Positions 17,022 through 25,377 of a stretch of DNA of 64,000 nucleotides are shown here, one piece after another. Source of the DNA: Frateuria_A sp051900535 (lineage in GTDB: Bacteria; Pseudomonadota; Gammaproteobacteria; Xanthomonadales; Rhodanobacteraceae). Each line of letters begins with the position of its first letter. Position 1 is the stretch's first letter. The stretch is taken from the NCBI RefSeq assembly GCF_051900535.1, contig NZ_JBHZGI010000001.1:1054001-1118000 (forward strand). Reading direction: 5' to 3'. Made by a program: the position numbers and the translations under genes. The notes under the pieces are model-generated. The model was given only the letters and a program-made list of their open reading frames with translations. It was not told the DNA's origin and made no database searches.

Positions 17022-17411
17022 GTGGGTTACATCGGATTCCTTGCCATCGGCTTCGGCGGCGCGCTCGGTTGCTGGCTGCGCTGGCTGCTCGGCAGTCTGC
17101 TCAACCATCTCTTTCCAACGCTTCCGCCGGGCACGCTGCTCGCCAACCTGCTCGGCGGCCTGCTGATGGGCGGCGCGATGGGCGTGTGGGACCACTTCCA
17201 GACGCTGCCACCCGAGCTGCGCCTGTTCGTGTTCACCGGCTTCCTGGGCGGCCTGACGACCTTCTCCACCTTCTCGGCGGAATCCTCCACCCTGCTGCTG
17301 CGCCAGCAGTACCTTTGGTTCGGCGGCCATTTGATGGTGCACCTGGTGGGCTCGATCGGCCTGACCCTGCTCGGCATCGCGCTCACCCGCGGGCTCCTGC
17401 GCGCCATGTAG
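17022..17411 (+). CDS. crcB: Fluoride ion channel CrcB/Fluc
   Basis: 129 residues, four membrane helices, standard for dual-topology Fluc channels. Motifs: 'GGALGCWLRW' (G-x-x-x-G-x-x-L-R-W/Y) near residue 11, 'GTLLANLLGGLLMG' with the conserved Asn, and 'TGFLGGLTTFSTFSAE' with the pore phenylalanine and Na+-site region. It lowers cytoplasmic fluoride. The start is GTG at 17022, supported by AGGGAGG seven bases upstream; the frame extends further upstream into the regulatory leader, but that part is not coding. It is controlled by the upstream fluoride riboswitch and followed by a DUF190 gene. Confidence 0.95.
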   Translation: MGYIGFLAIGFGGALGCWLRWLLGSLLNHLFPTLPPGTLLANLLGGLLMGGAMGVWDHFQTLPPELRLFVFTGFLGGLTTFSTFSAESSTLLLRQQYLWFGGHLMVHLVGSIGLTLLGIALTRGLLRAM

Positions 17412-17490
17412 GCCCGGACGCGGGAGCAACGCAAACCTATCCATGGGTCGCGCTCCGGAGCGCTCCCTGCAAAGCCGACGGAGGACCGAC

Positions 17491-17826
17491 GTGAGCGATA
17501 CGACAACCGAAGGCGTACAGCTGAGCTTCTTTGTCCACCTGCGCGCACGCCACGATGGCAGGTTGCTGTCCGAATGGCTGCTGGAACAGGCCAGGCAGCA
17601 GGGCATCGGTGGCGGCTCGGTGTTCCGCGCTACCGCCGGTTTCGGGCGCCACGGCGTCCTGCACGAGGAAGCGTTCTTCGAGCTAGCGGACAACCTGCCG
17701 GTGAAGGTCGAGTTCCTGCTCCGGCCGGCGCAGGCCGACGCTCTGCTCGCCCGCGTGCGTGAGGCTGGCGTCCACGCCGTGTATGCAACCTCGACCATAC
17801 GCTTTGGAGTTCTGGGCGCGCAGTGA
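17491..17826 (+). CDS. DUF190 family protein
   Basis: 111 residues matching DUF190 (UPF0166), small PII-like proteins. The pattern 'LSEWLLEQARQQGIGGGSVFRATAGFG' followed by 'VKVEFLLRPAQADALLARV' is characteristic. DUF190 genes often sit beside crcB, and some organisms fuse the two, so a role in fluoride response is likely; the molecular role is unknown. The start is GTG at 17491 with GGAGG 6-7 bases upstream. It lies 79 bases after crcB on the same strand and is probably under the same riboswitch. Confidence 0.87.
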   Translation: MSDTTTEGVQLSFFVHLRARHDGRLLSEWLLEQARQQGIGGGSVFRATAGFGRHGVLHEEAFFELADNLPVKVEFLLRPAQADALLARVREAGVHAVYATSTIRFGVLGAQ

Positions 17827-17854
17827 GGCGTGCCGCCGTCTGAAGGAGCACCGC

Positions 17855-18979
17855 ATGCCCTTCCGCCAGCAGTCCATCAAGCAGCGCGCGATCGACCTGC
17901 TCGCGCTGGCCGGTGTCCGTGCCGCCGACAAGCCGCCCTGCGACATGTGCGTGCACGACGATCGCCTCTACGCCCGCGTGTTCGCGCACGGCTCGCTCGG
18001 CTTGGGCGAGGCCTACATGGACGGATGGTGGGATAGCGACGACCTGCCCGGCCTGTTCACCCAACTGCTGCGCGCACAGATCGACGACGAGCTGCGCACC
18101 CTCGATACCCTGATCGCCCACCTCAAAGCCCGCTTCGTGAACCTGCAGCGCGGCGAGCACGCCTTCGAGATCGGCAAGGCGCATTACGACCTGGGCAACG
18201 ACCTGTTCCAGGCCATGCTGGGGGAACGGCTGGTGTACTCGTGCGGCTACTGGGCCCAGGCGACCAACCTGGACGACGCCCAGGTCGCCAAGCTCGACCT
18301 GATCTGCCGCAAGCTGCAACTCAAGCCCGGCCAGCGAGTGCTCGACATCGGCTGCGGCTGGGGCGAGGCGCTCAAGTACGCGGCGGAGACCTACGGAGTC
18401 CAGGGCGTGGGCATCACCGTCTCGCAGGAGCAGGCGGCCTACGCGCAGGCGCTGTGCGTTGGGTTGCCGGTGGAGATCCGCCTGCAGGACTACCACGAGC
18501 TGGACGAGCCGTTCGACGCGATCATGTCGATCGGCATGTTCGAGCACGTGGGCGCGCTCAACTACCGCAGCTATTTCGAGGTGGCGCGGCGCTGCCTGGG
18601 CGAGGACGGCTTGTTCCTGCTGCATTGCATCGGCAGCAACGGCCAGCCTTCGCGGCCGGACCCGTGGATCGAGAAATACATCTTCCCCAACTCGATGATC
18701 CCGGCGATGAGCCAGACGGCCACGGCGCTCGAAGGCCTGTTCGTGGTCGAGGACTGGCACAACTTCGGCGCCGACTACGACAGGACCCTGACCGCCTGGC
18801 GCACCAACTTCGATGCCGCCTGGCCGGCACTGTCGCACCATTACGACGAACGCTTCCGCCGTATGTGGCACTACTACCTGGGCGTCTCCGCCGCGGTCTT
18901 CCGCAGCCGCCGCGACCAGCTCTGGCAGCTCACGCTGAGCCCGCGCGGCGTGCCCGGCGGCTACCGCGTGCCGCGGTAG
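17855..18979 (+). CDS. cfa: Cyclopropane-fatty-acyl-phospholipid synthase
   Basis: 374 residues (E. coli Cfa is 382). The N-terminal lipid-binding part contains 'GLGEAYMDGWWD'. The SAM-binding motif is 'VLDIGCGWGEALKYAAE' at about 166-182. Active-site elements present are 'YSCGYW', 'SIGMFEHVG' (Glu) and 'LLHCIGS' (His-Cys-Ile). It methylenates unsaturated acyl chains of membrane phospholipids using S-adenosylmethionine, typically in stationary phase or acid stress. The ATG at 17855 has AAGGAG seven bases upstream and lies 28 bases after the DUF190 stop, so it may be co-transcribed with crcB. Its last 50 bases overlap the 3' end of the LysR gene on the other strand. Confidence 0.95.
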   Translation: MPFRQQSIKQRAIDLLALAGVRAADKPPCDMCVHDDRLYARVFAHGSLGLGEAYMDGWWDSDDLPGLFTQLLRAQIDDELRTLDTLIAHLKARFVNLQRGEHAFEIGKAHYDLGNDLFQAMLGERLVYSCGYWAQATNLDDAQVAKLDLICRKLQLKPGQRVLDIGCGWGEALKYAAETYGVQGVGITVSQEQAAYAQALCVGLPVEIRLQDYHELDEPFDAIMSIGMFEHVGALNYRSYFEVARRCLGEDGLFLLHCIGSNGQPSRPDPWIEKYIFPNSMIPAMSQTATALEGLFVVEDWHNFGADYDRTLTAWRTNFDAAWPALSHHYDERFRRMWHYYLGVSAAVFRSRRDQLWQLTLSPRGVPGGYRVPR

Positions 18980-19871
18980 GAGCGACCGCTTCGCCGTCCA
19001 TTTCTGCCTGCAACCAGTCCGCCAGCGCAGCCAGTTCGTCGCGCCTGGGCGCGTCCGGCGCGTGGACCAGGTGGTAACGGTAGCCCTCGAGCACCGGCCC
19101 GAACGGCTGCACGAGCGCGCCACTGCGCAAGTCCGGTCCCACCAGCAAAAGGCTGAGCAAGGCCACGCCCTGGCCGGCCAGCGCAGCCTGGATCGCGTGG
19201 TTCTCGTCGCTGAAAACCACGCCCGACTCCGGCAGCACGCCGCTCATGCCCGCCTGTTCCAGCCAGCGCCGCCAGGTCGGGTTGTCGGCGCGCCGGTGCC
19301 GCCATTCGAAATGCAGCAGCGGCCAGCGCCCGAGGTCGGCGCACCGGCGCAGGCGCAGCGCGGGGCTGCACACGGGGGCGAACTGGTCGGCCGCCAGCGG
19401 CAGGGCGACGAAGCCCGGGTACGGCCCGCGGCCGTAGCGGATGGCGGCGTCGATGTCGCGGCCCTCCAGGCGCACCGGCTCGTCCGAGGCATGCAGGCGC
19501 AGGTCGAGCCCTGGGTGGGCACGGCGGAACGAAGCGATGCGCGGCACCAGCCAGCGCGCTGCGAACGCACTGGTCGCCGACAGCGTGAGGCTGCGTCGGG
19601 CGCGGCGGTGGGCGACCGAGTCCAGCGCGCGCGCAAAGGCATCGAAGCCATCACGCAGCACTGGGTAGAGCTCCATCGCGGCGGCGGTAGCAACCACCTG
19701 GCGGGGATGCCGTTCGAACAGGCGCACGCCCAGCCGGTCCTCCAGCTGGCGCACCTGGTGGCTGACGGCGGTGGGCGTCACCGCCAGTTCTTCGGCGGCG
19801 CGCTTGAAGCTCAGGTGGCGCACCGCCGCCTCGAAGGCACGCAGCGAAGCCAGCGGCGGAAGTTTTCGCAT
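18930..19871 (-). CDS. LysR-family transcriptional regulator (GcvA-like)
   Basis: 313 residues. The N-terminal winged helix-turn-helix (about 5-64) reads 'LASLRAFEAAVRHLSFKRAAEELAVTPTAVSHQVRQLE' in pieces, the GcvA/AmpR subgroup pattern. The effector-binding domain (about 93-290) follows, and a basic Ala/Arg-rich tail ends the protein. It is divergent from an FMN azoreductase gene with 126 bases between, the usual LysR arrangement, so it probably regulates that gene and itself. Its 3' end overlaps the tail of cfa by 50 bases; the tail residues are therefore constrained by both reading frames. Confidence 0.93.
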   Translation of the reverse strand: MRKLPPLASLRAFEAAVRHLSFKRAAEELAVTPTAVSHQVRQLEDRLGVRLFERHPRQVVATAAAMELYPVLRDGFDAFARALDSVAHRRARRSLTLSATSAFAARWLVPRIASFRRAHPGLDLRLHASDEPVRLEGRDIDAAIRYGRGPYPGFVALPLAADQFAPVCSPALRLRRCADLGRWPLLHFEWRHRRADNPTWRRWLEQAGMSGVLPESGVVFSDENHAIQAALAGQGVALLSLLLVGPDLRSGALVQPFGPVLEGYRYHLVHAPDAPRRDELAALADWLQAEMDGEAVAPTAARGSRRARRAGSA

Positions 19872-19997
19872 GAGTCCCTCCCGGATGAGTTCAATTCATC
19901 CATGTCGCGAAAAACTATCGTTTGTCCGTTGGACTTTCCAGTTTCACGCTGGCGGTCAATGCAGGCAGCTGAGCCTGCCTCATCCAGCGAGGACGCA

Positions 19998-20690
19998 ATG
20001 ACCACCCTGCTCCACATCGATGCCAGCGCCCGGTCCGGCCGATCCGATTACCAACCCCATGGCTCCCATACACGCCGGTTGAGCGCCCGGTTCGTGGAGC
20101 GCTGGAGGGCGGCGCGCCCGCACGACCCGGTGCTTTACCGCGACCTCGGAGCGAATCCCCCGCCGCCGGTCGGCGGCGACTGGATCCACGCCGCGTTTAC
20201 GCCATCCGACCGGCGGGAACCCTGGATGGACGAGACGCTGGCCACCAGCGACATCCTGGTGGATGAGCTGACCGGCGCCGACCTGATCGTCGCCGGGGTG
20301 CCCATGTACAACTTCGGCATGCCGGCCGCGTTCAAGGCATGGATCGACCAGATCGTGCGCGTCGGTCGCACCTTCGGCTTCGACCGCTCGCGCGAAGGCG
20401 CGCCCTACTGGCCGCTGCTGACCGATCGGCCGCGAAAGCTGGTGATCCTGAGTTCGCGCGGCGACTACGGCTACGCCGATCGGCTGCGCGCGATGAACCA
20501 CGTCGAGGACGGCGTGCGGACCGCGCTGGGCTACATCGGCATCACCGACGTGCATGGCGTCGCCGTCGAGTACGACGAGTTCGGCGGGCAGCTCCTGGCC
20601 CGCTCGCTGGCGGACGCGGAAGCGGAGGTCGACCGGCTGGTGGATCGGCTGACGCGGGATGCTGCTCCGGCATCCTGCCGGGCCGCATGA
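19998..20690 (+). CDS. FMN-dependent NADH:azo/quinone oxidoreductase (AzoR-like)
   Basis: 230 residues of flavodoxin-like fold. It begins 'MTTLLHIDASARSGRS', the phosphate-binding loop for FMN. 'VAGVPMYNFGMPAAFKAWID' with 'VRVGRTF' is the classical AzoR motif, and 'LSSRGDYGY' contacts the isoalloxazine. Such enzymes reduce quinones and azo compounds by two electrons and protect against electrophile stress. GAGGA lies five bases before the ATG at 19998. It is divergently transcribed from a LysR regulator, which probably controls it. The C-terminus is slightly longer than in E. coli AzoR (200 residues). Confidence 0.9.
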   Translation: MTTLLHIDASARSGRSDYQPHGSHTRRLSARFVERWRAARPHDPVLYRDLGANPPPPVGGDWIHAAFTPSDRREPWMDETLATSDILVDELTGADLIVAGVPMYNFGMPAAFKAWIDQIVRVGRTFGFDRSREGAPYWPLLTDRPRKLVILSSRGDYGYADRLRAMNHVEDGVRTALGYIGITDVHGVAVEYDEFGGQLLARSLADAEAEVDRLVDRLTRDAAPASCRAA

Positions 20691-20770
20691 GAGCCCGGGG
20701 GCCGTGAGGCCTGCCGGTTGAAGCCGGGCGGGTGGCGGGGGATAGTGCGGCGAATCCCCGGGGGCCCGCC

Positions 20771-21796
20771 ATGAAGCACTACCTTCTCTGTCTGCTCGCC
20801 ATCCTCATGTTCGTCTGTGCCGGCACCAGTCGCGCCACCGACACCGTCCCCGCCTATTTCTCCCACGCCGGCCACGACGACGTACTCAGTGGCGGCGTGA
20901 AGATGATCACCATCGACACGCCCAGGGGCCACTTCAAGGTCTGGACCAAGCGCGTGGGCAACAACCCGCGGCTCAAGGTGCTGCTCCTGCACGGCGGCCC
21001 GGGCATGACCCACGAATATTTCGAGGCGTTCGACAGTTACTTCCCCGGCGCCGGCATCGAGTACTACTACTACGACCAGCTCGGTTCGGCCTATTCGGAC
21101 CAGCCCAAGGGCGCGGGCAGCGACGACCTGTGGACCACCGATCGTTTCGTCGAGGAAGTGGAGCAGGTACGCCGGGCGCTGCACCTGGACAAGGACGACT
21201 TCTGCCTGCTCGGCCATTCCTGGGGCGGCGTGCTGGCGATCGAGTACGCGCTGAAATACCAGCAGCACCTCAAGTGCCTGGTGATCTCGAACATGGTCGA
21301 TTCGATCCCCGCGTACAACGACTACGCGCACAAAGTACTGATGCCCTCGATGGATCCGAAGGCGCTGGCCGAGGTGCAGAAGCTCGAGGCGGAACATCGC
21401 ACCGACGACCCGCGCTACATGCAGATCCTGATGCCCATGCACTACGAGAAGCACCTGCTGCGCATGCCGGCCGCACAGTGGCCCGAACCGGTGGAACGCT
21501 CGTTCGGGCATGTCAACGAGCACATCTACCAGTTGATGCAGGGTCCCAGCGAACTGGGCGCCAGCGGTCGGCTGGAACATTGGGACCGCAGCGCCGACCT
21601 GCACCGCATCACGGTACCCACGCTGGTGATCGCGGCGAAGTACGACACCATGGATCCGGCGTACATGGCGGGCATGGCCAAACGCCTTCCCGAGGGCGAG
21701 TTCCTGCTCTGCCCCAAGGGCAGCCACATGGCCATGTACGACGACCAGCGGGCGTATTTCGACGGATTGGTCCGCTTCCTGCGCAGCGTGGAGTAA
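20771..21796 (+). CDS. Proline iminopeptidase-like alpha/beta hydrolase, exported
   Basis: 341 residues. A signal peptide (about 1-22, ending near 'TSRA') is followed by a peptidase S33-type alpha/beta hydrolase: oxyanion-loop 'LLHGGPGMTHEY' near 73, nucleophile elbow GHSWGG with Ser150, an acid in 'KYDTMDP' and His in 'KGSHMAMY'. Such proteins cleave N-terminal proline or other residues from small peptides. The start at 20771 gives a proper signal sequence; in-frame codons upstream are not part of it. Periplasmic location is inferred from the signal. The GumN-like gene follows after six bases, so the two are probably co-transcribed. Confidence 0.9.
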   Translation: MKHYLLCLLAILMFVCAGTSRATDTVPAYFSHAGHDDVLSGGVKMITIDTPRGHFKVWTKRVGNNPRLKVLLLHGGPGMTHEYFEAFDSYFPGAGIEYYYYDQLGSAYSDQPKGAGSDDLWTTDRFVEEVEQVRRALHLDKDDFCLLGHSWGGVLAIEYALKYQQHLKCLVISNMVDSIPAYNDYAHKVLMPSMDPKALAEVQKLEAEHRTDDPRYMQILMPMHYEKHLLRMPAAQWPEPVERSFGHVNEHIYQLMQGPSELGASGRLEHWDRSADLHRITVPTLVIAAKYDTMDPAYMAGMAKRLPEGEFLLCPKGSHMAMYDDQRAYFDGLVRFLRSVE

Positions 21797-21802
21797 GGAC
21801 TG

Positions 21803-22672
21803 ATGCTTTCCCGGTGCCGCGCCCTTCTGATCGGCTTTCTGCTGGCCCTGTTCGCCGGTCCCGCGCTGGCGCATCCGGGACTTTGGGTGGTCAGGGACGC
21901 CGACACCACCATCTACCTGTTCGGCACCGTGCACCTGCTGCCGCAGGACACCGCCTGGCATTTCCCCGCGCTGGACGCGGCGCTGGCCGACAGCCAGGCG
22001 CTGTACGTGGAAATCGTGGACGACGACCAGGCCAACATGACCGCGCTGGTGCTGCGTTACGGGATGGACATGACGCACCCGCTGACCGGCCTGCTCACGC
22101 CGTTCGAGGGCAGCCGGCTGGAAAGGGCAGCGCGGCTGGCCAACGTGCCCGGCGGCGTCGCGTCACTCAACATGATGCGTCCGTGGCTGGCCGCGCTCAC
22201 GCTCACCGTGGCGCCACTCACCCAGGCCGGCCTGGACCCGGCCCAGGGCGTGGACAAGCAACTGCGCGCGGCAATGGAAAAAGCCGGCAAGCCGGTACGC
22301 GCGCTGGAGACGGCCGAACAGCAGATCCGCTTCCTCGCCCAGATGCCGCAGGCGATGCAGCTGGCCATGCTGCGTTCGACCCTGCGTGACACCGACCGCG
22401 CCACGGTGGACCTCAAGGCGATCATCGAGGCCTGGAAGAACGGCGACGACGAAGCCCTGGCTCGCCTGGAGAACGACCTGATGCGCCGCGACGAGCCCCA
22501 GCTCTACCAGCGTCTGCTGGTCGAGCGGAACGAGGCATGGGCCAAGCAGGTCGTCGCGCTGTTGCAGCAGCCGGGCGCCGTGTTCATCGCGGTGGGTGCT
22601 GCGCACCTGGCCGGGCCGGACAGCCTGCAGCAGCAGTTGAAGAAGCTGGGCGAGGACGTCGACCGCCTGTAG
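21803..22672 (+). CDS. TraB/GumN family protein
   Basis: 289 residues with a signal peptide (about 1-24). The first conserved block 'TTIYLFGTVHLLPQDTAWH' (G-x-x-H) lies near 37, a middle block is 'EKAGKPVRALETAEQQIRFL', and the last is 'VFIAVGAAHLAGPDSLQQQL' (second G-x-x-H). These two GX2H motifs define the TraB/PrgY/GumN (TIKI-like) fold, whose eukaryotic member Tiki is a metalloprotease. In Xanthomonas gumN ends the xanthan cluster, but bacterial function is unproven. Six bases separate it from the hydrolase gene, indicating an operon. Confidence 0.9.
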   Translation: MLSRCRALLIGFLLALFAGPALAHPGLWVVRDADTTIYLFGTVHLLPQDTAWHFPALDAALADSQALYVEIVDDDQANMTALVLRYGMDMTHPLTGLLTPFEGSRLERAARLANVPGGVASLNMMRPWLAALTLTVAPLTQAGLDPAQGVDKQLRAAMEKAGKPVRALETAEQQIRFLAQMPQAMQLAMLRSTLRDTDRATVDLKAIIEAWKNGDDEALARLENDLMRRDEPQLYQRLLVERNEAWAKQVVALLQQPGAVFIAVGAAHLAGPDSLQQQLKKLGEDVDRL

Positions 22673-22859
22673 CGAAGGCCATTCGACTTCGGCCTGCCGC
22701 CCACGCTCAGGGTGAACGGCTCTATATGAAAAGCCGTTCGTGCCAAGCGTCGCTCGTCCCAGGCGGACGAAGCCGAAGCGCCTGGCCCCAGCCTTCCTGC
22801 TGTCCCCCCTGCGGCCGATCTGGCACCATCGGCCGGTTACCCGTGCAAGAAACCCCCGC

Positions 22860-25100
22860 ATGAACCTGCAAGCCAATTTCGAACAGATCCCGCTCAAGGA
22901 ATACGCCGAGCGGGCCTACCTCGACTACTCGATGTACGTGGTGCTGGACCGCGCCCTGCCCTTCGTGGGCGACGGCCTCAAGCCCGTGCAGCGGCGCATC
23001 GTCTACGCGATGAGCGAGCTGGGCCTGGCCGCCACCGCCAAGCCGAAGAAATCCGCCCGCACCATCGGCGACGTGATCGGCAAGTTCCATCCGCATGGCG
23101 ACACCTCGTGCTACGAGGCCATGGTGCTGATGGCGCAGCCGTTCTCCTACCGCTATCCGCTGGTCGACGGCCAGGGCAACTTCGGCTCGCCGGACGATCC
23201 GAAGAGCTTCGCGGCGATGCGCTATACCGAGTCGAAGTTGAGCCCCATCGCCGAGGCACTGCTGGGCGAGCTGGCGCACGGCACGGTCGACTGGGTACCG
23301 AACTTCGACGGCACGCTGGAGGAGCCTTCCTGGCTGCCCGCGCGCGTGCCGCACGTGCTGCTCAACGGTTCGATGGGCATCGCCGTGGGCATGGCCACCG
23401 ACATCCCGCCGCACAACCTGCGCGAAGTCGTCGCTGCCTGCATCCACCTGATCGACAACCCCGACGCCACCGTCGCAGACCTGGTCCAGCACGTTCCGGC
23501 GCCGGACTACCCGACCGCGGCGGAGATCATCACCCCGCGCAAGGAACTGCTGTCGATCTACACCACCGGCAACGGCTCGCTGCGCGCCCGCGCGGTGTAC
23601 CAGGTCGAAGACGGCAACATCGTCATCACCGCGCTGCCGCACCAGGTCAGCCCGTCGAAGATCCTCGAGCAGATCGCCGCGCAGATGCGCGCCAAGAAGC
23701 TGCCGATGGTGGAGGACCTGCGCGACGAGTCCGACCACGAGAACCCCATCCGCCTGGTCGTGGTGCCGCGTTCCAGCCGCGTGGACTCGGCCGAGGTGAT
23801 GCAGCACCTGTTCGCCACTACGGACCTGGAAAAGAGCTTCCGGGTCAACCTCAACATGATCGGCCTGGACGGCCGCCCGCAGGTGAAGGACCTCAAGAAG
23901 ATCCTCGCCGAGTGGCTCACCTTCCGCACCGACACGGTCACCCGCCGCCTGACCCATCGCCTGGGCAAGGTCGAGCGGCGCCTGCACCTGCTCGAAGGCC
24001 TGCACATCGCCTACCTCAACCTGGACGAGGTGATCCGCATCGTGCGCTCGGAAGACGAGCCCAAGCCGGTGCTGATGAAGCGCTTCAAGCTGTCCGACGA
24101 ACAGGCCGACTACATCCTCGAAACCAAACTGCGCCAGCTTGCGCGGCTCGAGGAAATGAAGATCGAGGCCGAGCGCAACCAGCTGGAGGAGGAGCGCGCG
24201 CGCATCAACGTGCTGCTCAAGTCCCCCGCCAAGCTCAAGACCCTGATCAAGGGCGAATTGCAGGCCGACGCCGCCAAGTACGGCGACGCGCGGCGCGCGC
24301 CGCTGGTCGAGCGCGAAGTGGCGCAGGCGCTGGACGAGAGCGCGCTGGTGGCCAGCGAGCCGGTCACCGTGGTGCTGAGCCAGAAGGGCTGGATCCGCGC
24401 GGCCAAGGGCCATGACGTCGACCCCGAAAGCATGAACTACCGCGAAGGCGACGGCCTGCTCGCCGCGGTGAAGGCGCGCACCACCCAGCAGGTCGCGGTT
24501 ATCGACTCGACCGGCCGCAGCTACTCGACGCCCGCGCACAGCCTGCCTTCCGCGCGTGGCAATGGCGATCCGCTCACCGGACGCTTCAGTCCGCCCTCCG
24601 GCGCCAGCTTCGACGCGCTCACGGCCGGCGACAACGACACGCGGCTGATCCTGGCCACCGACTTCGGCTACGGCTTCGTTACCCGCTTCGAGGCGCTCAC
24701 CGGCCGCAACAAGGCCGGCAAGCAGATCATCAGCCTGACCGAGGGCGCGAAGATCCTCGCGCCCCAGGCCAGCGCGGACCCGGCGCGCGACCGCATCGTG
24801 GTGGTCACCACCGAGGGCCATCTGCTGATGTTCTCGGTGGCGGAGCTGCCCGAGCTGGACAAGGGCAAGGGCAACAAGCTGATCGAGGTGCCCAAGGCCA
24901 AGCTCGCCAGCGGCGAAGAGCGCGTGGCGGGCATTGCGGTAGTGACCGAGGGCAAGGGCGAGGTCACGCTCTACGCCGGCCAGCGCAAGCTCACGCTGCG
25001 CTGGAACGACCTGGTCGAGTACGGCGGCAACCGCGCCACCCGCGGCGGCCTGCTGCCGCGCGGCCTGCGGCGCGTGGAGCGGATCGAAACCACGGGTTGA
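22860..25100 (+). CDS. parC: DNA topoisomerase IV subunit A
   Basis: 746 residues, normal ParC length. The breakage-reunion domain has catalytic Tyr122 in 'AAMRYTESKL', and the quinolone-resistance region is 'HPHGDTSCYEAM' at 77-88. The C-terminal beta-pinwheel (about 500-740) is the ParC type, with no GyrA-box in its canonical form, separating it from GyrA. With ParE (not in this window) it decatenates daughter chromosomes. The position corresponding to E. coli Ser80 is Thr82 here, while the acidic Glu84 equivalent (Glu86) is kept. The ATG at 22860 starts at the conserved region. A family 1 repeat follows the stop. Confidence 0.96.
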   Translation: MNLQANFEQIPLKEYAERAYLDYSMYVVLDRALPFVGDGLKPVQRRIVYAMSELGLAATAKPKKSARTIGDVIGKFHPHGDTSCYEAMVLMAQPFSYRYPLVDGQGNFGSPDDPKSFAAMRYTESKLSPIAEALLGELAHGTVDWVPNFDGTLEEPSWLPARVPHVLLNGSMGIAVGMATDIPPHNLREVVAACIHLIDNPDATVADLVQHVPAPDYPTAAEIITPRKELLSIYTTGNGSLRARAVYQVEDGNIVITALPHQVSPSKILEQIAAQMRAKKLPMVEDLRDESDHENPIRLVVVPRSSRVDSAEVMQHLFATTDLEKSFRVNLNMIGLDGRPQVKDLKKILAEWLTFRTDTVTRRLTHRLGKVERRLHLLEGLHIAYLNLDEVIRIVRSEDEPKPVLMKRFKLSDEQADYILETKLRQLARLEEMKIEAERNQLEEERARINVLLKSPAKLKTLIKGELQADAAKYGDARRAPLVEREVAQALDESALVASEPVTVVLSQKGWIRAAKGHDVDPESMNYREGDGLLAAVKARTTQQVAVIDSTGRSYSTPAHSLPSARGNGDPLTGRFSPPSGASFDALTAGDNDTRLILATDFGYGFVTRFEALTGRNKAGKQIISLTEGAKILAPQASADPARDRIVVVTTEGHLLMFSVAELPELDKGKGNKLIEVPKAKLASGEERVAGIAVVTEGKGEVTLYAGQRKLTLRWNDLVEYGGNRATRGGLLPRGLRRVERIETTG

Positions 25101-25129
25101 TCTGAACTCGAGAGCAGCCGCGCGCACTG

Positions 25130-25267
25130 CTCCCTCTCCCCTCCGGGGAGAGGGCTGGGGTGAGGGGCCACTCTTTGCGACACCTCGAGCCGAAGCGCGG
25201 CCCGACCGACCGTCCCGGCGAGCCCCGGCCCCTCACCTCCGCCCTCTTCCCGGCGGGGATAGGAGGC
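25130..25267. repeat. Intergenic palindromic repeat, family 1
   Basis: CCCTCTCCCC (25132-25141) and GGGGAGAGGG (25145-25154) form a tight stem. TGAGGGGCC (about 25161-25169) pairs at a distance with GGCCCCTCA (about 25228-25236), making a large cruciform of about 140 bp. The stretch GCGAGCCCCGGCCCCTC is shared exactly with the copy at 49085-49225. It occupies most of the 277-bp gap between parC and the next gene. Confidence 0.7.
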
Positions 25268-25377
25268 AAAGCGGCCGCTCGCTTCACAAAGAACTTTCAC
25301 GCCCGCAACCACTCCAACTCCGGTACACGAGACCGTGCCCCGCCCGTTGATACAGGCATCGCCGACCGGATTCCGCC

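Noticed and set aside
22722..25127. Minus-strand open frame of about 801 codons opposite parC
   Set aside because: Shadow of parC, which has all conserved motifs; the antisense product has none.
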